A stretch of 19,445 nucleotides of DNA from an uncultured Hungatella sp. Its GTDB lineage: Bacteria > Bacillota > Clostridia > Lachnospirales > Lachnospiraceae. Position numbers and translations under genes: made by a program. The stretch covers positions 1-19,445 of the forward strand of contig CAJUFP010000100.1 in the NCBI GenBank assembly GCA_910585645.1. Reading direction: 5' to 3'. This document shows positions 1 through 6,743 of the stretch, one piece after another (position 1 is the first letter of the stretch; the number at the start of each line of letters is the position of its first letter). Under the pieces are notes generated by a model. The model worked only from the letters and a program-made list of their open reading frames with translations, did not search any database and was not told the origin of the DNA.

Positions 1-129
1 GGAAACAGGAGGGCCTAACCCCGAGTGTTTCCCGCTTTAAGGGCTCATCGGAATGCTTGGCATATCTGAACCCGCCCGGCACACAGCCTCCCTTCCCTCC
101 CTGGCTCCACGACTCCCCTCGCCTTTTGC

Positions 130-1308
130 TCACTCAATAATCCCCACCTCAAAATGACTGTCCGGAATCCCATGATAAGTCACAAACACATATTTCCCGT
201 CCCTTGTCACCTCTCCTCCCGCCTCATACTGCCGCCACTCATCTCCCTGGATCTTATGCTGAATCCACACAGTCCCCCTTCTTCCATCCTTCTCCACAGG
301 AAAAAAGACCGTCACCTCCCCCATATCGTCCCTGTCCACGGAATACACCTGGGAAACAGGCTCCCCTTTTATTTCCCTCATCTCCAGCCAGGACCTTTCA
401 CCCACGCCAATCTCCAGATCATCACCGTCCCTTTTATCAACACAGACAAAGATCACCCCGTCCCGCTCCTGAAGTTCAAACCGGTTCAGCTCCTGCCCAT
501 CCTCCTCAAAAACCCCATAGGAGTTGATGTACAGCCCGTCATTCCATATGCCATAATCCATGACTCCCCCTCTCCCATAAGCATGGTCGTACCCTCTCTC
601 ATAATCTTCCCTGCTCTTATAAGAGATCAGAATGGCCTTCATCCCATAGTCCGCGGCACACGTTCTAAAAAACTCCGCCGCGCCGGGGCTGTCCTCCTCC
701 AGCATTGTCAAATCCCGGTCCCCGCAGTCATCAATCCTCACGGTCACAGGATGTTCCCGGCAAAAAGCCTCAAAACTTCCCGTCTCATACAGCTCTCTAA
801 CCATACCGTCCTCATGGCATGAGGGAAACCGGCTGCCATCCTGTCCGCCGCCATTCCCTCCGTCCACGGTTTTGCCATCCTCCTCCCCATACTCCAGGTA
901 CACGTCATAAACCTCATACCCCAGCAGGCCCTCAAAAAACTCCCTGCCCTCCTTAGCGATAAGATCCCTCTGAAAATCATCCCGCCCGTCCACGGAAGGC
1001 TCCTCCCCGCTTATATGCACCTTAAACTCCCGGTCTCCCTGCCTCATCTGTGCCAGCACATACCCGTTGGCCCACGGCAGAGGGTCCCCATCCCCCCGCT
1101 CCATGCAAAGCTCCACTCCCTCAATCTCCGGCGTAAAGCCGTACTTTTCCATCACATAATTCTCTGCGTTCTCTTCCCCCAGCCGCCCAATCGCCTCCAT
1201 ACGCTGCCTCTCTTCCCCGGAATACCCCCATGTCCCCACACATGCGCACATGACGACAGCCGCAATCCCGGCGGCCGCAGCGCCCAGGCAGAACCAACGA
1301 TTCTCCAT
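130..1308 (-). CDS. Membrane-anchored or secreted protein of unknown function
   Basis: 392 residues from the ATG at 1308, which follows GGAGG by 5 nt; the frame stays open to a GTG at 1320, but that codon lies before the ribosome binding site. An N-terminal hydrophobic stretch (about residues 6-26, ending in a Cys-Ala-Cys) looks like a signal anchor or signal peptide. The cysteines do not form a standard lipobox, so lipoprotein status is doubtful. The rest is very acidic and soluble, with a Gly/Asp-rich linker near residues 150-160 that may separate two globular parts. I recognise no family and assign no function. It is a single gene facing leftward; the nearest gene to its right, the XRE regulator, has its own terminator at 1424-1453, so this one is probably transcribed alone. 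Codon use and GC resemble the housekeeping genes of the window. Confidence 0.82.
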   Translation of the reverse strand: MENRWFCLGAAAAGIAAVVMCACVGTWGYSGEERQRMEAIGRLGEENAENYVMEKYGFTPEIEGVELCMERGDGDPLPWANGYVLAQMRQGDREFKVHISGEEPSVDGRDDFQRDLIAKEGREFFEGLLGYEVYDVYLEYGEEDGKTVDGGNGGGQDGSRFPSCHEDGMVRELYETGSFEAFCREHPVTVRIDDCGDRDLTMLEEDSPGAAEFFRTCAADYGMKAILISYKSREDYERGYDHAYGRGGVMDYGIWNDGLYINSYGVFEEDGQELNRFELQERDGVIFVCVDKRDGDDLEIGVGERSWLEMREIKGEPVSQVYSVDRDDMGEVTVFFPVEKDGRRGTVWIQHKIQGDEWRQYEAGGEVTRDGKYVFVTYHGIPDSHFEVGIIE

Positions 1309-1380
1309 ATGCACCTCCACACTCCCCTGAATATGTTCCCTGACCGCGCCCTGTCTTAGTGATTATCTTATGCTAAAATA

Positions 1381-1524
1381 TTCTTCGGATTTTTGCTCTA
1401 TAGAATGAACGTTTCTATAAAGTAAAAAGCACCAGCCCCATTCCGGCTGATGCCCTGCATAAATACCCGCTGTTCCGGTAAATACCGGAAATTACCTGCC
1501 GCGTTTCTTCCTGCCCTGCCAGAC
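1381..1524. repeat. Copy A of a 144/146-bp imperfect direct repeat (terminator plus XRE 3' end)
   Basis: Aligns by eye to 3431-3576 with about 12 mismatches and one 2-nt length difference in an A-run (about 92% identity). Both copies contain the same minus-strand terminator, a second small dyad, and the last codons of the XRE regulator with its TAA stop. Similarity ends abruptly at CCAGAC on the gene side. Copy A also has a TATAGAA/TTCTATA dyad at 1399-1419 that copy B has lost. Confidence 0.9.
1424..1453 (-). terminator. Rho-independent terminator of the XRE regulator gene
   Basis: Read on the minus strand, GCATCAGCC and GGCTGGTGC pair (9 positions, one mismatch) around a 7-nt loop and are followed by TTTTTACTTT. 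It lies about 40 nt past the XRE stop. A second dyad, TTCCGGTA-AA-TACCGGAA (1473-1490), sits between stop and terminator. Confidence 0.75.
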
Positions 1525-1953
1525 GGATGCCAAAATATCCTTCAGGACCAGCATAGAATCCAGTTCACTGTATCCGTATTTCTTTTCCAGATCCCTTAAC
1601 AGTTTATCCAGCTCTGCCCCATAACTGGCCGTATCCACTTCCTTCTGATACCGGGACAAAATCGGATATTTTCTGCTCCATGCCTTTGTCCAGTCAATCT
1701 TATTCGATACTTCCTCACTGGTCCGGTCAATCACTTCCTGTATCTCTTTGATGTCAATATCAAACTCCACCAGTTCATCCAGTGACAGTCCATACAGGAC
1801 CGCCAGCCTTTTTGACTGGCAGATATCGGGGAGCGTTTCATCCGTCTCCCATTTTGAAACGGTCTGTCTGCTTATCCCCAGCTTTTCGGCAACCTCCTCC
1901 TGTGACAGTCCTTTTTTCTTCCGTGCATGAAATAAATGATTCCCTAAACCCAT
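1492..1953 (-). CDS. XRE-family transcriptional regulator
   Basis: 153 residues from the ATG at 1953, which has GGGAGG 7 nt upstream; a longer TTG-initiated reading frame (1968) would place the ribosome binding site inside the gene. Residues 1-60 form a typical helix-turn-helix of the Cro/C1 type, with the hallmark segment SQEEVAEKLGISRQTVSKWE. The remaining 90 residues are a charged helical C-terminal part of unknown role, ending in a basic RKKRGR tail. The protein is expected to bind an operator dyad as a dimer, probably its own. It starts 62 nt after the rpn-family nuclease stop and could be co-transcribed with it or use the TATAAT at 1984-1989. Its last codons are duplicated at 3545-3576. 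A target cannot be named from the sequence. Confidence 0.88.
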   Translation of the reverse strand: MGLGNHLFHARKKKGLSQEEVAEKLGISRQTVSKWETDETLPDICQSKRLAVLYGLSLDELVEFDIDIKEIQEVIDRTSEEVSNKIDWTKAWSRKYPILSRYQKEVDTASYGAELDKLLRDLEKKYGYSELDSMLVLKDILASVWQGRKKRGR

Positions 1954-1983
1954 GGCATTACCTCCCAAAAATGATATGCCCTG

Positions 1984-1989
1984 ATTATA
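1984..1989 (-). promoter_or_regulatory. Possible -10 box for the XRE regulator
   Basis: A consensus TATAAT on the minus strand lies about 31 nt before the ATG at 1953. No good -35 hexamer is visible at 16-18 nt, so this is a weak call; read-through from the nuclease gene is the alternative. Confidence 0.35.
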
Positions 1990-2015
1990 ATACTCTCACT
2001 GCCCGGCAAACCCTT

Positions 2016-3113
2016 TTATTCTGCCAGACTTCCGCTCCCGGCAATCCACTCTTGAACCACCTTGACACTTACCTTTGCAGCCTCTGCTATTTTTTCCACA
2101 GATACACCCATATCGGCAAGAGAAAGCGCCATTTCTTTCTTGCCTTCCATTTTGCCCTCCCTTTTTCCTTCTATTTTACCTTCTATTTTACCTTCTATTT
2201 TGCCTTCTATTTTGCCATCCTGAATCATTTCCTTAATTCCCTGGCACACATTAAAACCTCCTTCCGTCTGGTATCGCGGCGTCCTGATCTTCTGAAGCTC
2301 CGGTGAGTGCGTTAGCTCATCCAACGCATTCAATGCAGTCTCGGAAACACTGCTGAAATACTCCTCATTATTGTCAATAAAAGCTCTTAATTTATCCTTA
2401 TCCCTGGCATACTTCTTGAAACCAAAGACTGTTCTCAGCTCACTGGTATAGCTGTATATTTCCTCATCTGTCATCCTGCAGACATCCAGCAGATTTACTT
2501 CCATCTGTATGGTATGCTCCCCATCCATTCCGCCCGCAAACATATCCGACAGTCTCACTGGACCATCCCACGGCTCATCGCCCCAATGTACAACCAGGGT
2601 CATGCACTTTAATATCTTATCTGTCTTCAGGAACATGGCCATATATTCCCCATCGCTGACATCTGACGGTTTATGCATATGCCCATCTGTGTCTGTCCAC
2701 TCTCTTCTGTGCTTTTCCCTGATCATCTGCACTTGACGCGCATAATTTACAAAATCCAGCTCCGTTACGCGGTAAGGCATGCTCGGGTCGAAGCTTGACT
2801 GGTTTTCAATACCCAGAACGGCCAGCAGCCTGCTGCTTGCCACACTTTTCACCACGTCCCGATACTGAACCAGTGTAGTCCCGCCTCCCGCTTCGGTAAT
2901 CCTTAGAAACGCCGTCTCCTTGATGTCCTCATCCACCAGGTCTTCCGCAGATACCGGCGCTTCTTTCAGAAGAGTCCTGTTGAAAAGTTCAGCGAAGTTG
3001 TCATTGCTTGTTTTAAATAAAAGCGTCGTAACAGAATCTTTTTTGGTTCCCTGCCCGGCAATTTTACCAACAGATTTCTTTTTTCTCACCATGCTGCCTT
3101 CTGCCGTCACCAT
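2016..3113 (-). CDS. Rpn family recombination-promoting nuclease / PD-(D/E)XK transposase-like protein
   Basis: 365 residues. The ATG at 3113 directly follows GGAGGTGAT, a full match to the anti-Shine-Dalgarno sequence; the GTG one codon later would have better spacing. The N-terminal two thirds match the PDDEXK_2/Rpn family: a conserved core near residues 97-118 reads LGIENQSSFDPSMPYR, with E103 and Q105 as the presumed metal-site pair of the E-x-Q type. Rpn proteins of Escherichia coli are known to nick or cleave DNA and raise RecA-independent recombination. Residues around 298-325 are a low-complexity (K-I/R/M-E-G)n repeat, encoded by a 12-bp tandem repeat, followed by a short helical segment resembling a helix-turn-helix. 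No transposon ends were found. It is upstream of the XRE gene on the same strand. Substrate and mobility are unknown. Confidence 0.85.
   Translation of the reverse strand: MVTAEGSMVRKKKSVGKIAGQGTKKDSVTTLLFKTSNDNFAELFNRTLLKEAPVSAEDLVDEDIKETAFLRITEAGGGTTLVQYRDVVKSVASSRLLAVLGIENQSSFDPSMPYRVTELDFVNYARQVQMIREKHRREWTDTDGHMHKPSDVSDGEYMAMFLKTDKILKCMTLVVHWGDEPWDGPVRLSDMFAGGMDGEHTIQMEVNLLDVCRMTDEEIYSYTSELRTVFGFKKYARDKDKLRAFIDNNEEYFSSVSETALNALDELTHSPELQKIRTPRYQTEGGFNVCQGIKEMIQDGKIEGKIEGKIEGKIEGKREGKMEGKKEMALSLADMGVSVEKIAEAAKVSVKVVQEWIAGSGSLAE
2167..2214. repeat. Four 12-bp tandem repeats inside the rpn-like gene
   Basis: Units on the plus strand are CCTTCTATTTTA, CCTTCTATTTTA, CCTTCTATTTTG, CCTTCTATTTTG. 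They encode KIEG units on the minus strand; degenerate neighbours extend the pattern on both sides. Unit length is a multiple of three, so copy-number change would alter length but not frame. Confidence 0.95.
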
Positions 3114-3430
3114 ATCACCTCCATATCCCGAAACGCTTATCTCATCTATCTGTATTTTATAAAATATTCTTTCTTATTGAGGAAAGGCTGCTTTGTGGCA
3201 GCTTCTTCTCCATTTTCATCTTACCATTAAAGCAGACAGATTGCAAGGCTGTAAAATCAGCGATCACAAAGTATACCAAATCAGCGTTACTGCTCATGTG
3301 CGTTCACGGCAACTGGCAAAAATCCATGAAAATCGCCTGCGGCGGTCCTAAACGCCGGCGGTGCCTGCCATTTAAAGTCTTCTCAACATTGCTGCCGACA
3401 CAATCCCACGAATATTTCATATTTATATAA
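3114..3430. other. Gene-poor stretch between rpn-like gene and repeat copy B
   Basis: No supported coding region in 3114-3589. It holds two small dyads, GCTGC-TTTGTG-GCAGC (3187-3202) and CGGCG-GTCCTAAA-CGCCG (3340-3357), a TATAAA-like box on the minus strand about 40 nt before the rpn start, and then repeat copy B. The 3240-3410 part has a composition closer to genes than to AT-rich spacers and may be a dispersed intergenic repeat or gene debris; the sequence alone does not decide. Confidence 0.5.
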
Positions 3431-3576
3431 TTCTTCGGGTTTTTGCTTTACAGGACAAACGTTTCTATAAAGTAAAAAAAGCACCAGCCCCTTTCCGGCT
3501 GATGCCCTGCATAAATACCTGCTGTCCCGGTAAATACCGGATATTACCTGCTGCGTTTCTTCCTGCCCTTCCAGAC
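3431..3576. repeat. Copy B of the direct repeat, with relic XRE 3' end
   Basis: Partner of 1381-1524. On the minus strand 3545-3576 would encode VWKGRKKRSR-stop, against VWQGRKKRGR-stop in the intact XRE gene. No further XRE sequence precedes it: similarity stops 13 nt short of the metF stop codon. The relic has no start and is not expected to be translated. Confidence 0.88.
3474..3505 (-). terminator. Rho-independent terminator, now downstream of metF
   Basis: Minus-strand hairpin GCATCAGCC/GGCTGGTGC with a 7-nt loop and a run of seven T, longer than in copy A. It lies about 85 nt past the metF stop and is the only terminator visible for the hflK-hflC-metF unit. Confidence 0.75.
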
Positions 3577-3589
3577 TGCGCTTTGCGAT

Positions 3590-4474
3590 TTAAGATGCTT
3601 CTCGTCCATTACCTCTGCCCAGAATCTCCGACAGACTCTCTTGTATTCTTGCCGCCACATCCGGCTTATTCATGGAGTACACATGAATCCCATTGACCCC
3701 GTTGGCAATCAGATCAATAATCTGCTCCGTGGCATAGGCAATCCCGGCCTGTTTCATAGCTGCCGGATGATCCCCGAACCTGTCCACGATGGCCTTAAAC
3801 CGGGAGGGCAGATATGTGCCGGACATCTGACAGATCCGTCTGATTTGCGAAGCGCTTGTAACCGGCATAATCCCCGCCACCACAGGCACCGTAATCCCTC
3901 TCTCCCGGATCCGGTAGAGATAATTATAGAGTATATTATTATCAAAAAACATCTGGGTCGTCACAAAATCGCAGCCCGCCTCCACCTTCTCCTTTAAATG
4001 AGCGATATCCTCTGCCTTGTTGGCAGACTCCACATGGCCTTCCGGATAACATGCCGCGCCGATACAGAAATCTCCGCTTCGCTTAATCTCATCAATCAGC
4101 TGCGAGGCATACTGATAATCATAAGCTACACGGCCTTCTCTGGGGATATCCCCCCGCAGAGCCAGCACATTTTCAATCCCCCTGTCTTTCAGCTCCTCCA
4201 GAACATGGCAAACCTGCTCCTTTGTCGAAGAAACACAGGTTAAATGGGCCAATGTAGGCACATGATACTCGTTGTTCAGCGCCGAAGCGATGTCCACCGT
4301 GTACCGGCTGGTTCCTCCCCCCGCCCCGTAAGTCACACTCATAAAATCCGGTGACAGCTGCGCGATTCTTTTCGCCGCCTCCTCCACAGTCTCATATTTA
4401 TCCTCCGTCTTCGGAGGGAACACCTCAAACGAAAGGGTAGGCCTGCCCTGCCCCAGTATATCTTTAATCTTCAT
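3590..4474 (-). CDS. metF: Methylenetetrahydrofolate reductase
   Basis: 294 residues, the normal length for bacterial MetF. It reduces 5,10-methylene-THF to 5-methyl-THF in the cytosol, supplying the methyl group for methionine synthesis (and, in acetogenic clostridia, the methyl branch of the Wood-Ljungdahl pathway). Family hallmarks are visible in order: FEVFPPKTE near the N-terminus, SVTYGAGGGTS, LTCVSSTKEQ, NVLALRGDIP, GAACYPEGH, CDFVTTQMFFDN and PVVAGIMPVTS, all contributing to the FAD/folate barrel. The ATG at 4474 is preceded by a GGGGGAAGAGAG purine run. It follows hflC after 118 nt on the same strand with no clear terminator between, so co-transcription is possible although the functions are unrelated. 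No SAM riboswitch or T-box is visible upstream. Confidence 0.96.
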   Translation of the reverse strand: MKIKDILGQGRPTLSFEVFPPKTEDKYETVEEAAKRIAQLSPDFMSVTYGAGGGTSRYTVDIASALNNEYHVPTLAHLTCVSSTKEQVCHVLEELKDRGIENVLALRGDIPREGRVAYDYQYASQLIDEIKRSGDFCIGAACYPEGHVESANKAEDIAHLKEKVEAGCDFVTTQMFFDNNILYNYLYRIRERGITVPVVAGIMPVTSASQIRRICQMSGTYLPSRFKAIVDRFGDHPAAMKQAGIAYATEQIIDLIANGVNGIHVYSMNKPDVAARIQESLSEILGRGNGREAS

Positions 4475-4592
4475 CTCTCTTCCCCCGTTCTATATATGCT
4501 TTTCCCGCCACGATTCACGCCCATCCATGAACAGTAACCCTATCGCACGCAAACTTTGCGCAATCCCAGGAAAACACGCCTTCCAAATCTCT

Positions 4593-5465
4593 CTACTGCC
4601 CCATAAATATCTTCGCCATGGGAGAATCCGCCGGCAAAATCAAGGTGTTATTATTTCCCTTCAGGGATGCTTTCGCCGCGTCCAATGCCCTGATAAACCC
4701 GTAAAACTCCGCCCTCTCCGGCGTATTGTAAGCCGCCGCCAAAATTCTCATATACTCCGCCTCACCCTCTGCCGTAACCTCAGCCGCCTGGGCCTGAGCA
4801 TTGGAAATGCTGATGGCAATCTCTCTGTCTGTGGTATTCTGGATCACCTTGGCCTCTGCCTGTCCTTCTGCCTGGTAAGTAGCCGCGATCTTATCTCGCT
4901 CCGAAATCATCCTTTCATAGACCGCCTCCTTATTATCCGAAGGCAGGTCCAGCTGTTTCGTCTCTACTGCCAGGATCTCTATCCCATATTGATCCATGCT
5001 GGTCCCGATATTTTTCATAATCGCTTCCGACAGTTCCCCGTCCCGCCCGCTGATCACATCATTCTGGCTTAAACTGCTGATCACGTTCTTAATGGAATTA
5101 TACACCGAGGCGTCAATTCTCCGCTCTGCGTTGAGAATGGAAGAATTCAGCGTCTGGGCGAATTTTAACGGTTCCGTAATCTTCCACAGAACATAGCTGT
5201 CAGACATCATCGTCTTCTTGTCCATGGTAATCACATCTGACGGCGCCAGATCGTAAATTAAAATCTCCTTTGGCAGTGTGTCCGCGCTTTGGATAAAAGG
5301 AACTTTAAAGCTAAGTCCCGCGCGGTCAATCACCCGGCTGACCCGGCCAAACTCCCTGATCAGCTTATATTCGTTTTCTCTGGTAATTACCATGGAACCG
5401 CCAAGACCTACCACAGCAGCCAGGACCAGAATAAATGCAAATATCCTTCCCACTAATTTCTTCAT
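4593..5465 (-). CDS. hflC: HflC, SPFH-domain modulator of membrane protease FtsH
   Basis: 290 residues from the ATG at 5465, which lies 7 nt after GGGGAGG; another ATG six bases earlier (5471) overlaps the hflK stop as ATGA but is too close to the binding site. One N-terminal membrane segment (about residues 5-24) precedes an SPFH/prohibitin domain with the typical start ITRENEYKLIREFGRV and the PGL-like turn RAGLSFKVPFIQ. A coiled-coil region rich in Ala/Glu/Gln (about residues 170-240) follows. HflC pairs with HflK in a large membrane cage around FtsH in well-studied bacteria and affects membrane-protein turnover. The overlap with hflK points to translational coupling and equal production of both subunits. 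Confidence 0.94.
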   Translation of the reverse strand: MKKLVGRIFAFILVLAAVVGLGGSMVITRENEYKLIREFGRVSRVIDRAGLSFKVPFIQSADTLPKEILIYDLAPSDVITMDKKTMMSDSYVLWKITEPLKFAQTLNSSILNAERRIDASVYNSIKNVISSLSQNDVISGRDGELSEAIMKNIGTSMDQYGIEILAVETKQLDLPSDNKEAVYERMISERDKIAATYQAEGQAEAKVIQNTTDREIAISISNAQAQAAEVTAEGEAEYMRILAAAYNTPERAEFYGFIRALDAAKASLKGNNNTLILPADSPMAKIFMGQ

Positions 5466-5467
5466 CG

Positions 5468-6544
5468 TCATTCCTCCCCGTTTTGGCTGTCTGCCGTATC
5501 GTCCGTACTGTCCCTGTTATTCCAGCCCATATCCTCTTCCCCGCTCCTGTCCCCAGGACTCTCTGTCCGGGACGGAATCTGGGACGATTCTGCGGATCCC
5601 ACACCGGAAAAACTATCAAGAGGCAGAATGGTATTGGTTTTGTCCGTTCCGTCAATAATCACCTTAAGCTCTGGCAATACTTCTTCCATAGCCTCGTAAA
5701 ACATTCTCTGCCTGGTCACCTGCGGATTCTTTACATACTCCGCGTACATGGCGTTAAACTTTGCCACTTCCGCGTTGGCTTCATTCATCCGTCTGGTCTT
5801 CTCCGCCTCAGCGTCCTGCATAATCTTGTCAATCTGGGCCTCTGCTCCCGGCAGCTTCTCATTGCGGTACTTGTTGGCATTGTTAATGGCGGTCTCCTTG
5901 CCCTGCTTGGCCGTCTCCACTGCCTTAAACGCCTCCATAACCTCCGCTGTAGGCGGCTCCGAATCCTGAATCGTTACATTGACCACCTGAAGTCCCACAT
6001 CATGCTTATCCAGCTGGCTGATGATCATATCCTTTACCCTGGACTGAATCTCATTCTTACCAGTAGTCAGAACCGAATCCACATCGTAACTTCCGATGAC
6101 CGTACGAACACAGCTTTTACTTACATTCTTCAGAATCAGAACCGGATCTTTGGAGGCATAGACTGCTTTTACAGGATCAGCCACCTTATACTCAATAAAA
6201 AAATCCACATTGACAAAATTGTAATCGCTGGTGATCATCAGGGAGTCCTCTTCTTCGCTCTCGTTATCCTCCTGATTATAGCCCAGGGCAAATCCCTGGA
6301 TGGTGGTGTTAACCTTCTGCACCCTCTGAATCAGAGGAATCTTAAAATGAAGCCCCGGCGCGGTCACGCTGACAGCCTTCCCAAAAGTGGTTAAAACCGC
6401 CTGCTCCTGCTCCTCAATGTTGTAAAAAGAACCTGTGCCAAGCACCAATAAGAAGGCAAGGGCCAGCCCAAAGGTCACAAATCTCTTTGCCCGCTTCGCG
6501 GCGTTTTTTACCTTCTCTTCCATATCCGGATTAAAACTTTCCAT
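5468..6544 (-). CDS. hflK: HflK, SPFH-domain modulator of membrane protease FtsH
   Basis: 358 residues from the ATG at 6544, 5 nt after GAGAGG; a GTG at 6550 opens the frame two codons earlier but lies inside the binding-site region. A cytoplasmic N-terminus of about 20 residues is followed by a membrane helix (about 22-41), an SPFH domain beginning YNIEEQEQAVLTTFGK and containing APGLHFKIPLIQRV, an Ala/Glu/Lys-rich coiled coil (about 200-265), and an acidic, Ser/Asp-rich C-terminal tail of about 50 residues that looks disordered. An acidic loop with a Glu run sits near residue 92. It is first in the hflK-hflC unit, with a recognisable promoter at 6660-6688 and a structured leader. FtsH itself is not in the window. 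Confidence 0.94.
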   Translation of the reverse strand: MESFNPDMEEKVKNAAKRAKRFVTFGLALAFLLVLGTGSFYNIEEQEQAVLTTFGKAVSVTAPGLHFKIPLIQRVQKVNTTIQGFALGYNQEDNESEEEDSLMITSDYNFVNVDFFIEYKVADPVKAVYASKDPVLILKNVSKSCVRTVIGSYDVDSVLTTGKNEIQSRVKDMIISQLDKHDVGLQVVNVTIQDSEPPTAEVMEAFKAVETAKQGKETAINNANKYRNEKLPGAEAQIDKIMQDAEAEKTRRMNEANAEVAKFNAMYAEYVKNPQVTRQRMFYEAMEEVLPELKVIIDGTDKTNTILPLDSFSGVGSAESSQIPSRTESPGDRSGEEDMGWNNRDSTDDTADSQNGEE

Positions 6545-6564
6545 ATACACCTCTCTTTGCGTGA

Positions 6565-6581
6565 GGCAGACGTTATCTGCC
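6565..6581 (-). promoter_or_regulatory. Hairpin in the hflK leader, close to the ribosome binding site
   Basis: GGCAGA-CGTTA-TCTGCC, a perfect 6-bp stem with a 5-nt loop, ends about 10 nt before the GAGAGG of hflK. It could influence ribosome access. Confidence 0.5.
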
Positions 6582-6607
6582 GTTTAACCGTCCGATAAAT
6601 CAGCAGA

Positions 6608-6629
6608 CCGGACGTAAACTTACGTCCGG
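6608..6629. promoter_or_regulatory. Perfect 10-bp inverted repeat in the hflK leader
   Basis: CCGGACGTAA-two bases-TTACGTCCGG. It lies about 30 nt downstream of the hflK -10 box, so it is in the mRNA leader. It lacks a T-run on the minus strand, so it is not a normal terminator for the upstream XRE-TPR gene; operator or RNA element are both possible. Confidence 0.6.
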
Positions 6630-6659
6630 CCTTTCCTTGTCTCCATTGTCTACCCTGGT

Positions 6660-6688
6660 AGTATATCACAGATTCTATCATTTGTGAC
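6660..6688 (-). promoter_or_regulatory. Promoter of hflK-hflC(-metF)
   Basis: Minus strand GTCACA (4 of 6 match to TTGACA), 17-nt spacer, TATACT with an upstream TGA (extended -10). It implies a leader of roughly 105-110 nt before the hflK ATG. Confidence 0.6.
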
Positions 6689-6743
6689 GGAATTCAGAAA
6701 ACTTTCACAATTTCCTTTTTGCTCAGCTATATCCATCCACAGA

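Noticed and set aside
1..129. Possible gene end or terminator at the left edge
   Set aside because: Only short weak dyads (GGAAAC/GTTTCC) and no open frame or T-run that could be supported.
154..822. 222-codon plus-strand open frame opposite the first gene
   Set aside because: Pro/His/Leu-rich composition typical of the antisense of an acidic gene; the minus-strand frame has a start signal and a membrane anchor.
2016..3113. Rpn-like gene as a complete insertion sequence
   Set aside because: No terminal inverted repeats or target-site duplication seen; the bracketing repeat is 144 bp, too long for a target duplication and derived from the XRE 3' end.
4475..4592. SAM riboswitch upstream of metF
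   Set aside because: The 118-nt gap is too short for a full SAM-I riboswitch with terminator and shows only a small CGCAAA-G-TTTGCG dyad.
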